A stretch of DNA of 64,000 nt from contig NZ_JBBHZZ010000001.1 of assembly GCF_037482405.1 (NCBI RefSeq), positions 248,001 to 312,000 on the forward strand. Direction: 5' to 3'. The notes under the pieces were generated by a model. That model had not been told where the DNA came from. It was given only the letters and a program-made list of their open reading frames with translations, and did not search any database. How positions within the stretch are numbered: position 1 is the first letter of the stretch; each line of letters opens with the position of its first letter. The stretch is from Pseudokineococcus marinus. Lineage in GTDB: Bacteria; Actinomycetota; Actinomycetes; Actinomycetales; Quadrisphaeraceae. Positions 1 to 9,346 of this stretch are shown one piece after another. Made by a program: the position numbers and the translations under genes.

Positions 1-1750
1 CGGCGACGCGCAGCAGCGGGCCCGCCAGCACGGTGAGGGACAGGCCCAGCGCCACCAGCGCCGCCGTCGGGGCGACCATCCCGCGGGGCACGCGCGTCAT
101 CTCGACGGGGGTGCGCTCGGGGTCGACGGCGGCGCCCGTGAGCGCCCCCGCCGCGGCGGCCTCGTCGTCCTCCCGGGTCGCGACGGCCGAGACGCCCTGC
201 GCCCGCTCCACGGCGTCCTGCCGCTGGCTCACCTCGCCGACGCCGGACAGCGTCGTCGCGGCGTCGGGCGCCTCGTCGTCGTCCGCGCGGGTCTCCTCCT
301 CGCGGCCCACCGTCGCGGGCCGGCTCCAGAAGGCGCGGTTCCACGCCTTGGCGACGGCGTAGAGGGTGAGCAGGCTCGTGAGGACGCTGCCGCCGACGAG
401 CACGAGCGGCAGCACGCCCCCGTCGGCCACGCCCGCCTGGATGAGCCCGACCTTCCCGAGGAAGCCCGACAGGGGCGGGATGCCCGCGAGGTTCATCGCC
501 GGCACGAAGAAGAGGACGCCGAGCAGCGGCGACAGCTTCGCCATGCCGCCCAGGTGGTCCATCGACGTCGAGCCGCCCCGTCGCTCGACGAGGCCCAGCA
601 CGAGGAAGAGGGTCGTCTGCACGGTGATGTGGTGGACGACGTAGAAGATCGCCGAGGCGAGGCCCGCGACCGAGCCGACGGCGATGCCGAAGACCATGTA
701 GCCGATGTGGCTGACGAGCGTGAAGGACAGCAGGCGCTTGACGTCGCTCTGCGCCACGGCGCCGAGGATCCCGACGACCATCGTGGCGAGGGCGACGACG
801 AGCAGGAGGTCGTCGAGGCGGCCCTCGGGGAACAGCAGCGTCTGCGTGCGGATGATGGCGTAGACGCCGACCTTGGTGAGCAGCCCGGCGAAGACGGCCG
901 TGACCGGGGCGGGCGCCGTCGGGTAGGAGTCGGGCAGCCACGCCGACAGCGGGAAGACCGCCGCCTTGATGCCGAACGCCACGAGCAGCGACAGCTGCAG
1001 CGCGAGGCGCACGCCGTCGTCGAGGGCGTCGAGGCGCTCGGGCAGCTGGGCGAGGTTGGCCGTGCCGGTGGCCGCGTAGACCAGCGCGATGGCGGCGAGG
1101 AAGACGAGCGAGCTGGCGATGCTCACGACGACGTACGTAGACCCCGCGCGGATGCGGGCGCTCGTGCCGCCGAGGGTGAGCAGCACGAAGCTCGCCGCGA
1201 GCAGCATCTCGAAGCCGACGTAGAGGTTGAACAGGTCGCCGGAGAGGAAGGCGTTCGAGACGCCCGCCGACAGCACGAGGTAGGTCGGGTGGAAGATCGC
1301 GACGGGCGCGCCGTCGTCCCCGTCCGCGGCGCCCTGCGCCACCGAGTACACGAGGACGCCGAGGGTCACGGCGCTCGAGACGCTGAGCATGAGGGTGGAC
1401 AGCTGGTCGGCGACGAGCGAGATGCCGCTGGCGGCGGGCCACCCGCCCACCGTGACGACGAGGGTCCCGACGTCCTGCACCGCGAGGAGCATCGCCACGG
1501 AGGTGGCGAGGACGACGGAGAGCGCGACGGTGCTGACGGCGGCCTGCGCCCGGCGGTGCCGCGCCAGCGCCAGCGCGAGGCCCGCGGCCACGAGGGGCAC
1601 GAGGACCGGCAGCGGCACGAGCGTCGGCCACTCGAGCACCTGGCCCTGCGTGGCGCGCAGCCCCAGGCCCTGCGGACCCGTGGGGGCGTCGTCGACGCCG
1701 AGGGCGAGCAGGTGCGGGAGGGCGGACGCGAGGGCCCCGACGCCGCTCAC
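1..1750 (-). CDS. mnhD: Na+/H+ antiporter subunit D (MnhD/MrpD), 3' end outside window
   Basis: Membrane subunit of the multisubunit Mrp antiporter, homologous to the proton-pumping NuoM/NuoN subunits; it exchanges Na+ for H+ across the cytoplasmic membrane. About 583 residues are present, with many hydrophobic helices and the family-typical stretches GIKAAVFPLSAWLPDSYPTA and SDVKRLLSFTLVSHIGYM, where the lysines are the conserved intramembrane charges. A hydrophilic Asp/Glu-rich insert of about 60 residues precedes the last visible helix. The start is a GTG whose GTGA overlaps the mnhC stop by 4 bp, so translation is coupled. No stop codon is reached before base 1. MnhE, F and G would be expected just outside the window. 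Family assignment is secure; transport specificity is from the family. Confidence 0.93.
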   Translation of the reverse strand, partial: MSGVGALASALPHLLALGVDDAPTGPQGLGLRATQGQVLEWPTLVPLPVLVPLVAAGLALALARHRRAQAAVSTVALSVVLATSVAMLLAVQDVGTLVVTVGGWPAASGISLVADQLSTLMLSVSSAVTLGVLVYSVAQGAADGDDGAPVAIFHPTYLVLSAGVSNAFLSGDLFNLYVGFEMLLAASFVLLTLGGTSARIRAGSTYVVVSIASSLVFLAAIALVYAATGTANLAQLPERLDALDDGVRLALQLSLLVAFGIKAAVFPLSAWLPDSYPTAPAPVTAVFAGLLTKVGVYAIIRTQTLLFPEGRLDDLLLVVALATMVVGILGAVAQSDVKRLLSFTLVSHIGYMVFGIAVGSVAGLASAIFYVVHHITVQTTLFLVLGLVERRGGSTSMDHLGGMAKLSPLLGVLFFVPAMNLAGIPPLSGFLGKVGLIQAGVADGGVLPLVLVGGSVLTSLLTLYAVAKAWNRAFWSRPATVGREEETRADDDEAPDAATTLSGVGEVSQRQDAVERAQGVSAVATREDDEAAAAGALTGAAVDPERTPVEMTRVPRGMVAPTAALVALGLSLTVLAGPLLRVA

Positions 1751-2265
1751 GGGCCCTCCTCCCGCCGCTGCGCGGCCCGGCGCGGGCCGTCCCCGGGCGA
1801 CCGGTCGCGCGGCGACGGGCTGGCGTGGGCCCGCCGGCGGTCCTCCGAGCGCTCCTCCACGGGGGCCTCCTCGTCGTCCGGGTCGTAGCTGCCGGAGGTC
1901 TCGTCGCGCACGGCGCGGCCCCGGACCTGCCGGTCCTCGACGTCGTCCTGCACCTCGTCGTGCCCGTGCAGCTGCCAGCTGCGGTAGGCCATGGCGAGCA
2001 GGAAGGCCGTGAGCCCGAGGGTGATGACGATGGCCGTCAGCACCATCGCCTGCGGCAGCGGGTCGCTCATCCGCGCCGGCTCGGCGCTGCCCACGAGCGC
2101 CGGCTCCCCGGCCGCCCCGCTGGCGACGAGGAAGAGGACGTTGATGCCGTTGCTCATGAGGATGACGCCGACGAGCACGCGGGTCAGGCTCCGCTCGAGG
2201 ACGAGGTAGACGCCCGTCGCCACGAGCACGAAGACGACGGCGACCAGGACCAGCGCCGGGCTCAC
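1747..2265 (-). CDS. mnhC: Na+/H+ antiporter subunit C (MnhC/MrpC)
   Basis: Small membrane subunit related to NuoK, part of the Mrp Na+/H+ antiporter. The 172-residue protein has three hydrophobic segments within its first 100 residues, including the family-typical LVGVILMSNGINVLFL. It then carries an unusually long charged tail of about 70 residues rich in Asp, Glu and Arg, giving it more than the usual MnhC length of about 110-125. The GTG start overlaps the mnhA/B stop by 4 bp and its own stop overlaps the mnhD start by 4 bp, so the three genes form one coupled operon. The tail is conserved in frame up to the overlap, so it is probably real, but its role is unknown. Confidence 0.92.
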   Translation of the reverse strand: MSPALVLVAVVFVLVATGVYLVLERSLTRVLVGVILMSNGINVLFLVASGAAGEPALVGSAEPARMSDPLPQAMVLTAIVITLGLTAFLLAMAYRSWQLHGHDEVQDDVEDRQVRGRAVRDETSGSYDPDDEEAPVEERSEDRRRAHASPSPRDRSPGDGPRRAAQRREEGP

Positions 2266-5200
2266 GGGCGCCCCTCCCCCGCGCCGTCGCCCGCGTCGTC
2301 ACCGGCGCCGCCCCCGACACCACCTGGGCCCCGGCCCGGCGCCGCGGCGGCGCGCACGACCTCCTCGCGGTCGGGCGGGCCGGCCGGCGCGCCGGCCGCC
2401 CCGTCGGGCCCGGGGGCGACGCCGGACCCGGCGAGCGGGCCGGAGACCGACAGCGCGGCTGTCGCCCGGCCCTCCGCGGCGTCCGCCTCGATGTGGGCGT
2501 CGACGCCGCCGCCGAGGCTGCGCAGGACGTCAAGGACGAGGCCGATGACGAGCAGGTAGACCCCCAGGTCGAAGAACAGGGCGGTGACGAGGTGCACCTC
2601 GCCGAGCACGGGCACCTCGAGGTCGCGCACCGCGCTCTGCAGCGGCGTGTACCCGAGCAGCGCCGCGGCCAGGCCGACGCCGGCGGACAGGAAGAGGCCC
2701 GAGCCGAGGAGGAGGCCCGCGGGCACGGGCGCCGCGCGGTCGAGCTCGCGCCGCCCCCCGGACAGGTAGCGGACCATGAGCGCGAGGCCCGCCACGAGCC
2801 CTCCCGCGAAGCCGCCGCCGGGCTGGTTGTGGCCGGCGAAGAGCAGGTAGAGCGAGAAGAGCACGACGGTGTGGAAGGTCAGCCGCGTGACCGTCTCGAA
2901 GATGACCGAGCGCCGCTCCGCGGGCAGGGACGGCGCCGTGCGCGTCCAGCTGCGCGGCGCCGCCTCCTCGCGGGCGTCCGGGACGGCCGCGTCCGGCGGC
3001 TGGGCCTCCCCCCCGGCGCCCTCCCCCGCGCCGTCGCCCGGCCCGGCGCCGAGCGGCGAGGTGAGCGGCGCGGCCGCGCGGGCGGCCCGGGCGGAGGGGA
3101 AGGAGGCGGCGGGCACGACGGCGGCCTCGCGCCCCTCCTCCACGTCGAGGTGGCCGAAGCGGCGGCCGAGGAAGACGAGGCTCGCGACGCCGGTGGCGGC
3201 CACGAGCAGCACCGACAGCTCGCCGACGGTGTCCCACGCGCGGATGTCGACGAGGATGACGTTGACGACGTTGCGGCCGCCACCCTCGTCGTAGGCCAGG
3301 TCGGCGAACGGCTCGGAGACGGGGACGGCGGTGCGGGCGCCCGCCGCGACGACGCCGAGCGCGCTCACCGCGGCGCCCACGGCCACCGCGAGCCCGGCGC
3401 GCAGGAAGCGGCTGCGCCGCAGCGGCCGGTCGGAGAAGTACGGGGGCAGGCGGCGCAGCACGAGGACGAAGACGACGAGGCTCACCGTCTCGACGAGGAC
3501 CTGGGTGAGCGCCAGGTCCGGCGCGCCGTGGAGGGCGAAGAGCAGCGCCGTCCCGTACCCGGTGACGCCGAGCAGCACGGCCGCCTTGAGCCGCCGCCGC
3601 GAGCGCGTCGTCGCGACCGCCGCCGCGGCGACGACGACGGCGACGGCGAGCTGCGCGGGGGTGTCCCACCAGCGCACGCGCACGTCCCACGCGCCCGAGA
3701 GGGCCGCGGCGAGGCCGGGCCCGACGACGAGCACCGTGAAGATGATCGCCAGGTAGGCGGGCAGCGAGCCGCGCTGCGTGGCGCCCGTGGCCTCGACGGC
3801 CAGGCGCTCGGTGAGGCGCACGAGGCGCGCGTAGCCCCGCTCGGTGTCGACGAGGACGGGCGCGGCCGCCTGCACCCGCAGGACCGCGCGGCGGGCGGCG
3901 AACAGGGCGGCGCCGAGGGCCAGCGACGCGACGCTGAGCCCGAAGGCCGGCGACAGGCCGTACCAGGCCTGCAGGTGCACCTCGGGCTCGCCGCCGGCGC
4001 TCTCGGCGTAGGGCGCGAGCAGCGCCTCCCACGGGCCGGTGGCCAGGCCGACGGCGAGGCCGCCGAGGGCGAGGGCCGCCGGCACCGCGTTCAGGCCGAG
4101 CCCGACGCCGTGCGCCGGCGAGGGCTCGAGCCCCTTGGCGGCGAAGGCGCCCCAGCAGAAGCGGATCGTGTAGCCGGCCGTGAGGCCCGAGCCGAGCACG
4201 ACGACGACGAGCGCCGCCGTCGCCCATCCCTCCGGCCGGTGCAGCAGGGCGTCGAAGGCGGACTCCTTGGCGGCGAAGCCGGCCAGCGGCGTGACGCCGG
4301 CCATCGACGCCGCCGCCAGGAGCGCGGCGGCGGTGACGACGGGCAGGCGCCGCGGGACGCCCGAGAGCTGGCGCAGGTCGCGCGTGCCCGTGGCGTGGTC
4401 GATGGCGCCCACCGAGAGGAAGAGCGTCGACTTGAACAGGGCGTGGGCGCAGACGAGCGCCAGGCCGGCCAGGGCGCCGTCGGGCCCGCCGAGCCCCACG
4501 ACGACGGTCATGAAGCCCAGCTGGCTGACGGTGCCGTGGGCGAGGAGCAGCTTGAGGTCGTACTGGCGCAGGGCCCGCCAGCCGCCGACGAGCATCGTCA
4601 CGCCGCCGAGGCCGAGGACGACGGGGTGCCAGGCGGGGTCGTCGGCGAAGCCGGGGGCCAGCCGGGCGAGGAGGTACACGCCCGCCTTCACCATCGCCGC
4701 GGCGTGCAGGTAGGCGCTGACGGGGGTCGGCGCGGCCATCGCGCTCGGCAGCCACAGCGAGAACGGCCAGATCGCGGACTTCGACAGCGCGCCCACGAGG
4801 ACGAGGACGAGCCCCGTGGTGCTGGCCGCGTCGACGACGGGCGGGTCCGCGACGATCTCCGACAGGCGGTAGGTGCTCGCCCGCTCGGCCAGGACGACTA
4901 GGCCGACGAGCATCGCGAGCCCGCCGAAGGTCGTGACGACGAGCGCCCGCATGGCCGCCAGCCGGCTCGCGCGCTGCTCGGTGAGGTGCCCGACGAGCAG
5001 GTAGGAGAAGACGGTCGTCAGCTCCCACATGACGTAGAGGAGCAGGACGTCGTCGGCGAGGACGAGGCCGAGCATCGCCCCCGCGAAGGCGACGAGGACC
5101 CCGGCGAAGCGGCCGAGGCCCTCCTCGTCGTCGTCGAAGTACGACGTGCAGTACGCGAGGACCAGCGCGCCGACCCCCGTGACGAGCAGCGCCAGGACGA

Positions 5201-5429
5201 GCGACAGGGGGTCGACGCGGAAGGCCAGCTCGAGGTCGAGGAACGGCGCCCACGGCACGACCTCGACCCGCTCGACGCCCGGGCCCTCGCCGACGAGCAG
5301 CGCCACCAGCCACGCCAGCGACGCGGCGGGCACGAGCGCGAGCACGAGGAAGGCGCGCCGCCCGAGCACCCGCACGAGGGCGGGCGCGACGAGCGCGGCC
5401 ACGGCGTGGGCGCCGACGAGAGCGATCAC
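2262..5429 (-). CDS. mnhA: Fused Na+/H+ antiporter subunit A/B (MnhA-MnhB)
   Basis: About 1055 residues. Residues 1 to roughly 600 are a NuoL-like proton-translocating domain with the signature KSAIWPFSLWLPSAMAAPTP and many membrane helices. The middle carries further MrpA C-terminal helices. From about residue 840 there is an MnhB domain beginning SVIFETVTRLTFHTVVLFSL and including GHNQPGGGFAGGLV. A linker of about 70 residues rich in Gly, Ala and Pro separates the parts. Fused A/B subunits are usual in actinobacteria. The start is chosen at GTG 5429 (or GTG 5435), since hydrophobic MrpA-like sequence begins there and AGAGG lies just upstream; an in-frame ATG at 5606 would add an Arg/Pro-rich, non-homologous extension. 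First gene of the mnhA/B-C-D operon. Confidence 0.92.
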   Translation of the reverse strand: MIALVGAHAVAALVAPALVRVLGRRAFLVLALVPAASLAWLVALLVGEGPGVERVEVVPWAPFLDLELAFRVDPLSLVLALLVTGVGALVLAYCTSYFDDDEEGLGRFAGVLVAFAGAMLGLVLADDVLLLYVMWELTTVFSYLLVGHLTEQRASRLAAMRALVVTTFGGLAMLVGLVVLAERASTYRLSEIVADPPVVDAASTTGLVLVLVGALSKSAIWPFSLWLPSAMAAPTPVSAYLHAAAMVKAGVYLLARLAPGFADDPAWHPVVLGLGGVTMLVGGWRALRQYDLKLLLAHGTVSQLGFMTVVVGLGGPDGALAGLALVCAHALFKSTLFLSVGAIDHATGTRDLRQLSGVPRRLPVVTAAALLAAASMAGVTPLAGFAAKESAFDALLHRPEGWATAALVVVVLGSGLTAGYTIRFCWGAFAAKGLEPSPAHGVGLGLNAVPAALALGGLAVGLATGPWEALLAPYAESAGGEPEVHLQAWYGLSPAFGLSVASLALGAALFAARRAVLRVQAAAPVLVDTERGYARLVRLTERLAVEATGATQRGSLPAYLAIIFTVLVVGPGLAAALSGAWDVRVRWWDTPAQLAVAVVVAAAAVATTRSRRRLKAAVLLGVTGYGTALLFALHGAPDLALTQVLVETVSLVVFVLVLRRLPPYFSDRPLRRSRFLRAGLAVAVGAAVSALGVVAAGARTAVPVSEPFADLAYDEGGGRNVVNVILVDIRAWDTVGELSVLLVAATGVASLVFLGRRFGHLDVEEGREAAVVPAASFPSARAARAAAPLTSPLGAGPGDGAGEGAGGEAQPPDAAVPDAREEAAPRSWTRTAPSLPAERRSVIFETVTRLTFHTVVLFSLYLLFAGHNQPGGGFAGGLVAGLALMVRYLSGGRRELDRAAPVPAGLLLGSGLFLSAGVGLAAALLGYTPLQSAVRDLEVPVLGEVHLVTALFFDLGVYLLVIGLVLDVLRSLGGGVDAHIEADAAEGRATAALSVSGPLAGSGVAPGPDGAAGAPAGPPDREEVVRAAAAPGRGPGGVGGGAGDDAGDGAGEGRP

Positions 5430-5649
5430 GGGCACCCGGCCTCTCGGGTCGGTGGGCCCGGCCCGGTGGGCCCGACCCGTGCGGAGCTGCGCGCGGCGGC
5501 GCCGCGCACCGGCCGGGACCTCGGTCGCCGTCCCCCGTGGTCGGCCGCGGGCGTGCCCGCGGCCCCGGGGAGGAGGGCGCCCGACCCGTCGGCCGTCCCG
5601 GCCCACCCTACGGGGCGGTGGCCGCGGCCCCCGGCGAGCGGGCGAGGGC

Positions 5650-6702
5650 CTAGCCGGCGAAGGGCCGGACCCGCAGCCCCCGGACGCCGGGGCGCACCGT
5701 GAAGAGCGCTCCGGCGAGCGGGTCGTCGTCGCGGTCGGCGCCCGGCTCGGCGCCCGGCTCGGCCTCCTCGAGGCCCTCGGCCGACGTCGTGATGAAGAGG
5801 TCGGCGAGGTCCGGGCCCCCGAAGGCGCACGCGGTGACCTGGCGGGCGCCGACGTCGACGACCGCCAGCAGGTCCCCGTCGGGCGAGATGCGGTGGACGG
5901 CCGAGCCGCCGAAGAGGGCCGCCCACACGCAGCCCTCCTCGTCGACGGCGAGCCCGTCCGGTCCGCCCCGCTCCTCCGGCGTCTCCCGCAGCGCTCGGCG
6001 CTCGACGACCTCGCCGGCGTCGTCGACGACGAGGCGCCACAGCCGCTGGGTCGGGGTGTCGTGGTAGTAGGCGCAGGACCCGTCGGGGGACCAGGCGAGG
6101 CCGTTGGAGATCGTCAGGCCCTCGAGGACGACGTGCACCGAGTGGTCGGGCTCGAGGCGGTAGAGCGTCGCGGCGCCCTCGCGGGCGTCGTAGGCCATCG
6201 ACCCCGCGTAGAAGCGCCCCTGGGGGTCGCAGGCCCCCTCGTTGAAGCGGATCGTCGGGTCGTCCCACACGTCGGGCAGGCGGCGCGGCGGGACGCGGCC
6301 GAGGTCGCCCTCGTCGAGCAGGGCGAAGCAGCGCTCGAGGGCCACGACGAAGCCTCCCCGCTCCCGGGGGCGGACGACGGCGAGGACGTCGCCGAGGTGG
6401 TGCCGCTCGACGTCGTCGTCGGCGGCGCGCTCGCCGTCCCACCCCTCCGGCAGCGTCCACGAGAGCAGGTCGCCGCGGAGCATGTCGACCCAGCGCAGCG
6501 CGCCCGCCCTCTCGTCCCACACCGGGCCCTCGCCGTGGTGGGCCAGCGGAGACGTCAGCTGCCGGGCCTCCAGGCGCAGGCCGACCGCCGGGTCGCGGGG
6601 GTCGGGGCGCCCCGCCTCGACGTCGTCCGGCCGGGCGCCGGGTCGTCCGCCGTCGTGGGGGGCGGCGTCAGGGGACTCACGGTCTCCGGTCGGCGGGGTC
6701 AT
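5650..6702 (-). CDS. SMP-30/gluconolactonase-like beta-propeller hydrolase
   Basis: A 350-residue protein of the SMP-30/LRE family, metal-dependent lactonases that open sugar lactones such as gluconolactone. The family pattern is clear: GEGPVWDE near residue 50 (metal-binding Glu), RFNEGACDPQGRFYAG, ISNGLAWSPDG (metal-binding Asn) and GGPDGLAVDEEGCVWAALF with the metal and catalytic Asp. The first 35 residues are polar and low in complexity and could be non-native if a downstream start is used. The ATG at 6702 is the first in frame; no strong ribosome-binding site is visible. It is transcribed away from the PAC2 gene and stands alone. The substrate lactone cannot be told from sequence. Confidence 0.85.
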   Translation of the reverse strand: MTPPTGDRESPDAAPHDGGRPGARPDDVEAGRPDPRDPAVGLRLEARQLTSPLAHHGEGPVWDERAGALRWVDMLRGDLLSWTLPEGWDGERAADDDVERHHLGDVLAVVRPRERGGFVVALERCFALLDEGDLGRVPPRRLPDVWDDPTIRFNEGACDPQGRFYAGSMAYDAREGAATLYRLEPDHSVHVVLEGLTISNGLAWSPDGSCAYYHDTPTQRLWRLVVDDAGEVVERRALRETPEERGGPDGLAVDEEGCVWAALFGGSAVHRISPDGDLLAVVDVGARQVTACAFGGPDLADLFITTSAEGLEEAEPGAEPGADRDDDPLAGALFTVRPGVRGLRVRPFAG

Positions 6703-6770
6703 GCCCGCGAGTGTGCCGCCGGAGGCGGCCCCCGTCCTGCGCGCGCCGCGGACCTCCCCCCTCACCTCTG

Positions 6771-6878
6771 GGGCGACGTGTGGCCATGCCGCCCTCCCCC
6801 ACCTCTCTCGCGGGACGACGTGTGGCCATGTCGCCCTCCGGTGCCCCGCGACTGGGGCGACGTGTGGCCATGTCGTCC
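6771..6878. repeat. Intergenic hairpin array, 3 units, 42-bp period
   Basis: Three near-identical 24-25-bp units (6771-6794, 6812-6836, 6855-6878) of form GGGCGAC, then GTGTGGCCAT, then GTCGCCC. The arms are 7-bp inverted repeats, imperfect in units 1 to 3. Linkers are about 17-18 bp. The array lies between divergently transcribed genes, so it is not simply a terminator. The same unit recurs as two perfect copies at 51605-51670. Confidence 0.9.
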
Positions 6879-6960
6879 TCGGGGCGGGCCGGACGGGGGA
6901 CGCCGACGCCCTGACGGCGGCGCCGGGATGCAGCGGGCCCCCTCGCGCGTTGGAGGGGAC

Positions 6961-8049
6961 ATGCTCGATCCCCACGACCTCGTGGAGGTCTACGAGACCT
7001 CCGACCTCACCCCCGGCGAGCGGCCCGTGCTCGTCCACGCCCTGCGCGGCTTCGTCGACGCCGGGTCCGCGAGCTCGCTGGCGGTCAGCACGCTCCTGGC
7101 CGAGCTGGAGAACGAGCCCGTCGCGCGCTTCGACGCCGACCAGCTCGTCGACTACCGCGACCGCCGGCCGCGCATGACCTTCCGCACCGACCGCTTCGAC
7201 TCGGTGACGATGCCCGAGATCCTCGTGCACGCCGTCCGGGACGCCGCCGGGCGCCCCTTCCTCGTGCTGTCGGGCCCGGAGCCGGACCTGCAGTGGGAGC
7301 GCTTCACGGCCGCCGTCCGCCTCCTCGCGGAGCGCTTTGACGTGCGCATGGTCGTGGGCCTCCACGGCATCCCCTGGGCGGCGCCGCACACGCGCCCCGT
7401 GGGACTCACCCCGCACGCCAGCAACCGCTCCCTCATCGCCGGGCGCCCGCGCTGGATCGGCGAGGTCGAGGTGCCGGGCCACGTCGGCGCGCTCCTCGAG
7501 CAGCGCCTCGGGCAGGCGGGCCTCCCGACGGTGGGCTTCACCGCGCACGTCCCGCACTACCTCGCGCAGGCCGACTTCCCGCCGGCCGCCGTCGCGCTGC
7601 TGGAGGCCCTCGGCGAGACGGCCGACCTCGAGCTGCCGACGGGACCGCTCGTGGCGGCGTCGAAGGACGTCCTCGCCGAGGTCGACCGCCAGGTCGCCGG
7701 CGACGAGGACACGCGCAGCGCGGTGACGGCGATGGAGCACACCTACGACGCCGTCCTCGCCGGCCGCGCGCTCGAGGGCCCGGGCCTGCTCGCGCCTTCG
7801 CTCCCGGCCGACGAGATGCCCGACGGCGACGAGCTGGCCGCCGACCTCGAGGCCTACCTCCGCGGCCTCGACGCCTCCGGTGACGACCGCGACCGCCCCT
7901 GGGCCTCCGAGGACACCGCGGCGCCGGACGCCGACGACGCGCCGGAGGGCACGACGGCGCCGGAGGGTGACGCGACGCCGGACGACGCGGCGGTCGACGG
8001 CGAGGAGCGCGACGACCCCGAGGGCGGGCAGGACGAGAACCGCGGCTGA
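6961..8049 (+). CDS. PAC2 family protein (proteasome-assembly-chaperone-like)
   Basis: A 362-residue protein of the PAC2 family, related to eukaryotic proteasome assembly chaperone 2 and common in actinobacteria. Visible family features are the start LVHALRGFVDAGSASSLA, the stretch FLVLSGPEPDLQWERF, and VVGLHGIPWAAPHTRP. After about residue 290 the protein becomes a low-complexity acidic tail rich in Asp, Glu, Ala and Thr. The ATG at 6961 has an excellent GGAGGGG site 4 bp upstream. In actinobacteria the function is not firmly settled; a link to the proteasome is suggested by the family name and by the Bpa gene at 50373. A short terminator-like hairpin follows the stop. Confidence 0.88.
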   Translation: MLDPHDLVEVYETSDLTPGERPVLVHALRGFVDAGSASSLAVSTLLAELENEPVARFDADQLVDYRDRRPRMTFRTDRFDSVTMPEILVHAVRDAAGRPFLVLSGPEPDLQWERFTAAVRLLAERFDVRMVVGLHGIPWAAPHTRPVGLTPHASNRSLIAGRPRWIGEVEVPGHVGALLEQRLGQAGLPTVGFTAHVPHYLAQADFPPAAVALLEALGETADLELPTGPLVAASKDVLAEVDRQVAGDEDTRSAVTAMEHTYDAVLAGRALEGPGLLAPSLPADEMPDGDELAADLEAYLRGLDASGDDRDRPWASEDTAAPDADDAPEGTTAPEGDATPDDAAVDGEERDDPEGGQDENRG

Positions 8050-8057
8050 GCGCCCGT

Positions 8058-8085
8058 CGGGGAGGCGCCGTCGCGCGTCTCCCCG
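8058..8085 (+). terminator. Hairpin after the PAC2 gene
   Basis: CGGGGAG at 8058-8064 pairs with CTCCCCG at 8079-8085 around a 14-nt loop that can pair further. It starts 9 bp after the PAC2 stop. There is no U tract, as is common for actinobacterial terminators. Confidence 0.5.
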
Positions 8086-8235
8086 AGCGGCCCCCGCCGG
8101 CGGACTTCGTAGCCCTTCGCCGCCGAGCGGGCCCCCGCCGGCGGACTTCGTAGCCCTCCTCCGCCGAGCCGGCTCCCGCGGGCGGACTTCGTAGCCCTTC
8201 TCCGCCGAGCCGGCTCCCGCGGGCGGACGCCGTGG
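8085..8235. repeat. Intergenic tandem array, 41-bp period, 4 units
   Basis: The core CGGACTTCGTAGCCCT begins at 8101, 8142 and 8183, with a degenerate fourth copy (CGGACGCCGTGGCCCT) at 8224, giving an exact 41-bp period. Within units GGCGGA can pair with TCCGCC across the core. The array fills most of the space between two same-direction genes. No open reading frame with a plausible start covers it. Confidence 0.9.
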
Positions 8236-8314
8236 CCCTCTCCGTGGTCGGGGCCGGCGTCCGCCCAGCGGCCCCGCCGCCCGCCGCCGGGGGCGCCCGG
8301 GGTAGGAACCTCGG

Positions 8315-9286
8315 GTGAGCCCTGCGCCCCTTCCCGTGCCCCCCACCGTGCTGGGGCCGGTCGACCGGGTGCCGGCGCCGCTGCTCATGGCCGTCTCGAT
8401 CGGCAGCGTCCAGTTCGGCAGCGCCGTCGCGAGCACGCTCTTCCCGGCGCTGGGCGCGCCCGGCACTGTGCTGCTGCGGCTGCTGCTCGCGGGCGGCCTC
8501 CTCGCGGTGCTGCTGCGCCCGCGCGTGCACCGCTGGTCGGCGGGCGCGCTGGGGGGGTGCGCGCTGCTGGGGGCCGCCATGGCCGGCATGAACGCGCTGT
8601 TCTACCTCTCGATCGAGCGCCTGCCCCTCGGCGTCGCGGTGTCCGTGGAGCTGCTCGGCCCGCTCGTCCTGTCGGTCGTGCAGGCCCGCCGCGCGCAGGA
8701 CGCGCTCTGGTCCGGGCTCGCCCTGGCCGGGGTCGTGCTCCTCGGCGTCCGGGCGCTCGGCGACGCCGGGGCCGGCGAGGGCCTCGACGTCCCGGGCCTC
8801 GTGCTGGCCGCCTCGGCGGGGGCGTGCTGGGCGGGCTACATCCTCGCCAGCGCCTGGGTCGGGCGGCTCGTGCCCGGCACGGGCGGGCTGGCCGTCTCCC
8901 TGCTCGTCGGCGCCGTCCTCGTGGCCCCCTTCGGGCTGGCGGGCGCGCTCGAGGTGGTCGAGCGTCCGGGCCTGCTGCTCGCGGCCCTGGCCGTGGCGCT
9001 CCTGTCCTCCGTCGTGCCCTACGGGGCCGACCTCGCGGCGCTGCGCCGCCTGCCCACCCGCGTCTTCGGCGTCCTCATGAGCCTGCAGCCGGTCGCCGCC
9101 GCGATCGCCGGGCTCGTGGTGCTGGGGCAGGGCCTGGCGACGGCCGAGCTCGTGGCGCTGGCGCTCGTCAGCACGGCGAGCGCGGGCGTGGCGCTCGGGC
9201 GCCGGCGCGGCGAGCCCGTGCAGGCCCGTCCGGAGGACGTCTCGCGCACGACCGGGCGCACCCGTCGGCGTCCTCGGCTACGCTGA
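8315..9286 (+). CDS. EamA/DMT-superfamily exporter (RhaT-like)
   Basis: A 323-residue inner-membrane protein with about ten hydrophobic helices in two EamA repeats (roughly residues 15-145 and 155-290), the arrangement of drug/metabolite transporters such as RhtA, which export amino acids or other small metabolites. Examples are MAGMNALFYLSIERLPLGVA in the first repeat and SLQPVAAAIAGLVVLGQ in the second. The GTG at 8315 lies 6 bp after a weak GGTAGGAA-like site. It is a single gene following the 41-bp repeat array. Substrate cannot be predicted. Confidence 0.85.
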   Translation: MSPAPLPVPPTVLGPVDRVPAPLLMAVSIGSVQFGSAVASTLFPALGAPGTVLLRLLLAGGLLAVLLRPRVHRWSAGALGGCALLGAAMAGMNALFYLSIERLPLGVAVSVELLGPLVLSVVQARRAQDALWSGLALAGVVLLGVRALGDAGAGEGLDVPGLVLAASAGACWAGYILASAWVGRLVPGTGGLAVSLLVGAVLVAPFGLAGALEVVERPGLLLAALAVALLSSVVPYGADLAALRRLPTRVFGVLMSLQPVAAAIAGLVVLGQGLATAELVALALVSTASAGVALGRRRGEPVQARPEDVSRTTGRTRRRPRLR

Positions 9287-9346
9287 CGGTAGTCCAACGT
9301 TCACATACCCGTGGGCGTGGCACGAGAACCGAGCCGAGGAGGCCCC

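Noticed and set aside
554..5702. Rightward open frames across the mnh operon
   Set aside because: They are rich in Arg, Asp and Gly without motifs, and the opposite strand encodes clear Mrp antiporter subunits in a coupled operon.
6711..6962. Short open frames through the hairpin array (peptides with repeated MATRRP)
   Set aside because: They exist on both strands solely because of the repeat, have no ribosome-binding sites and cross the promoters of two divergent genes.
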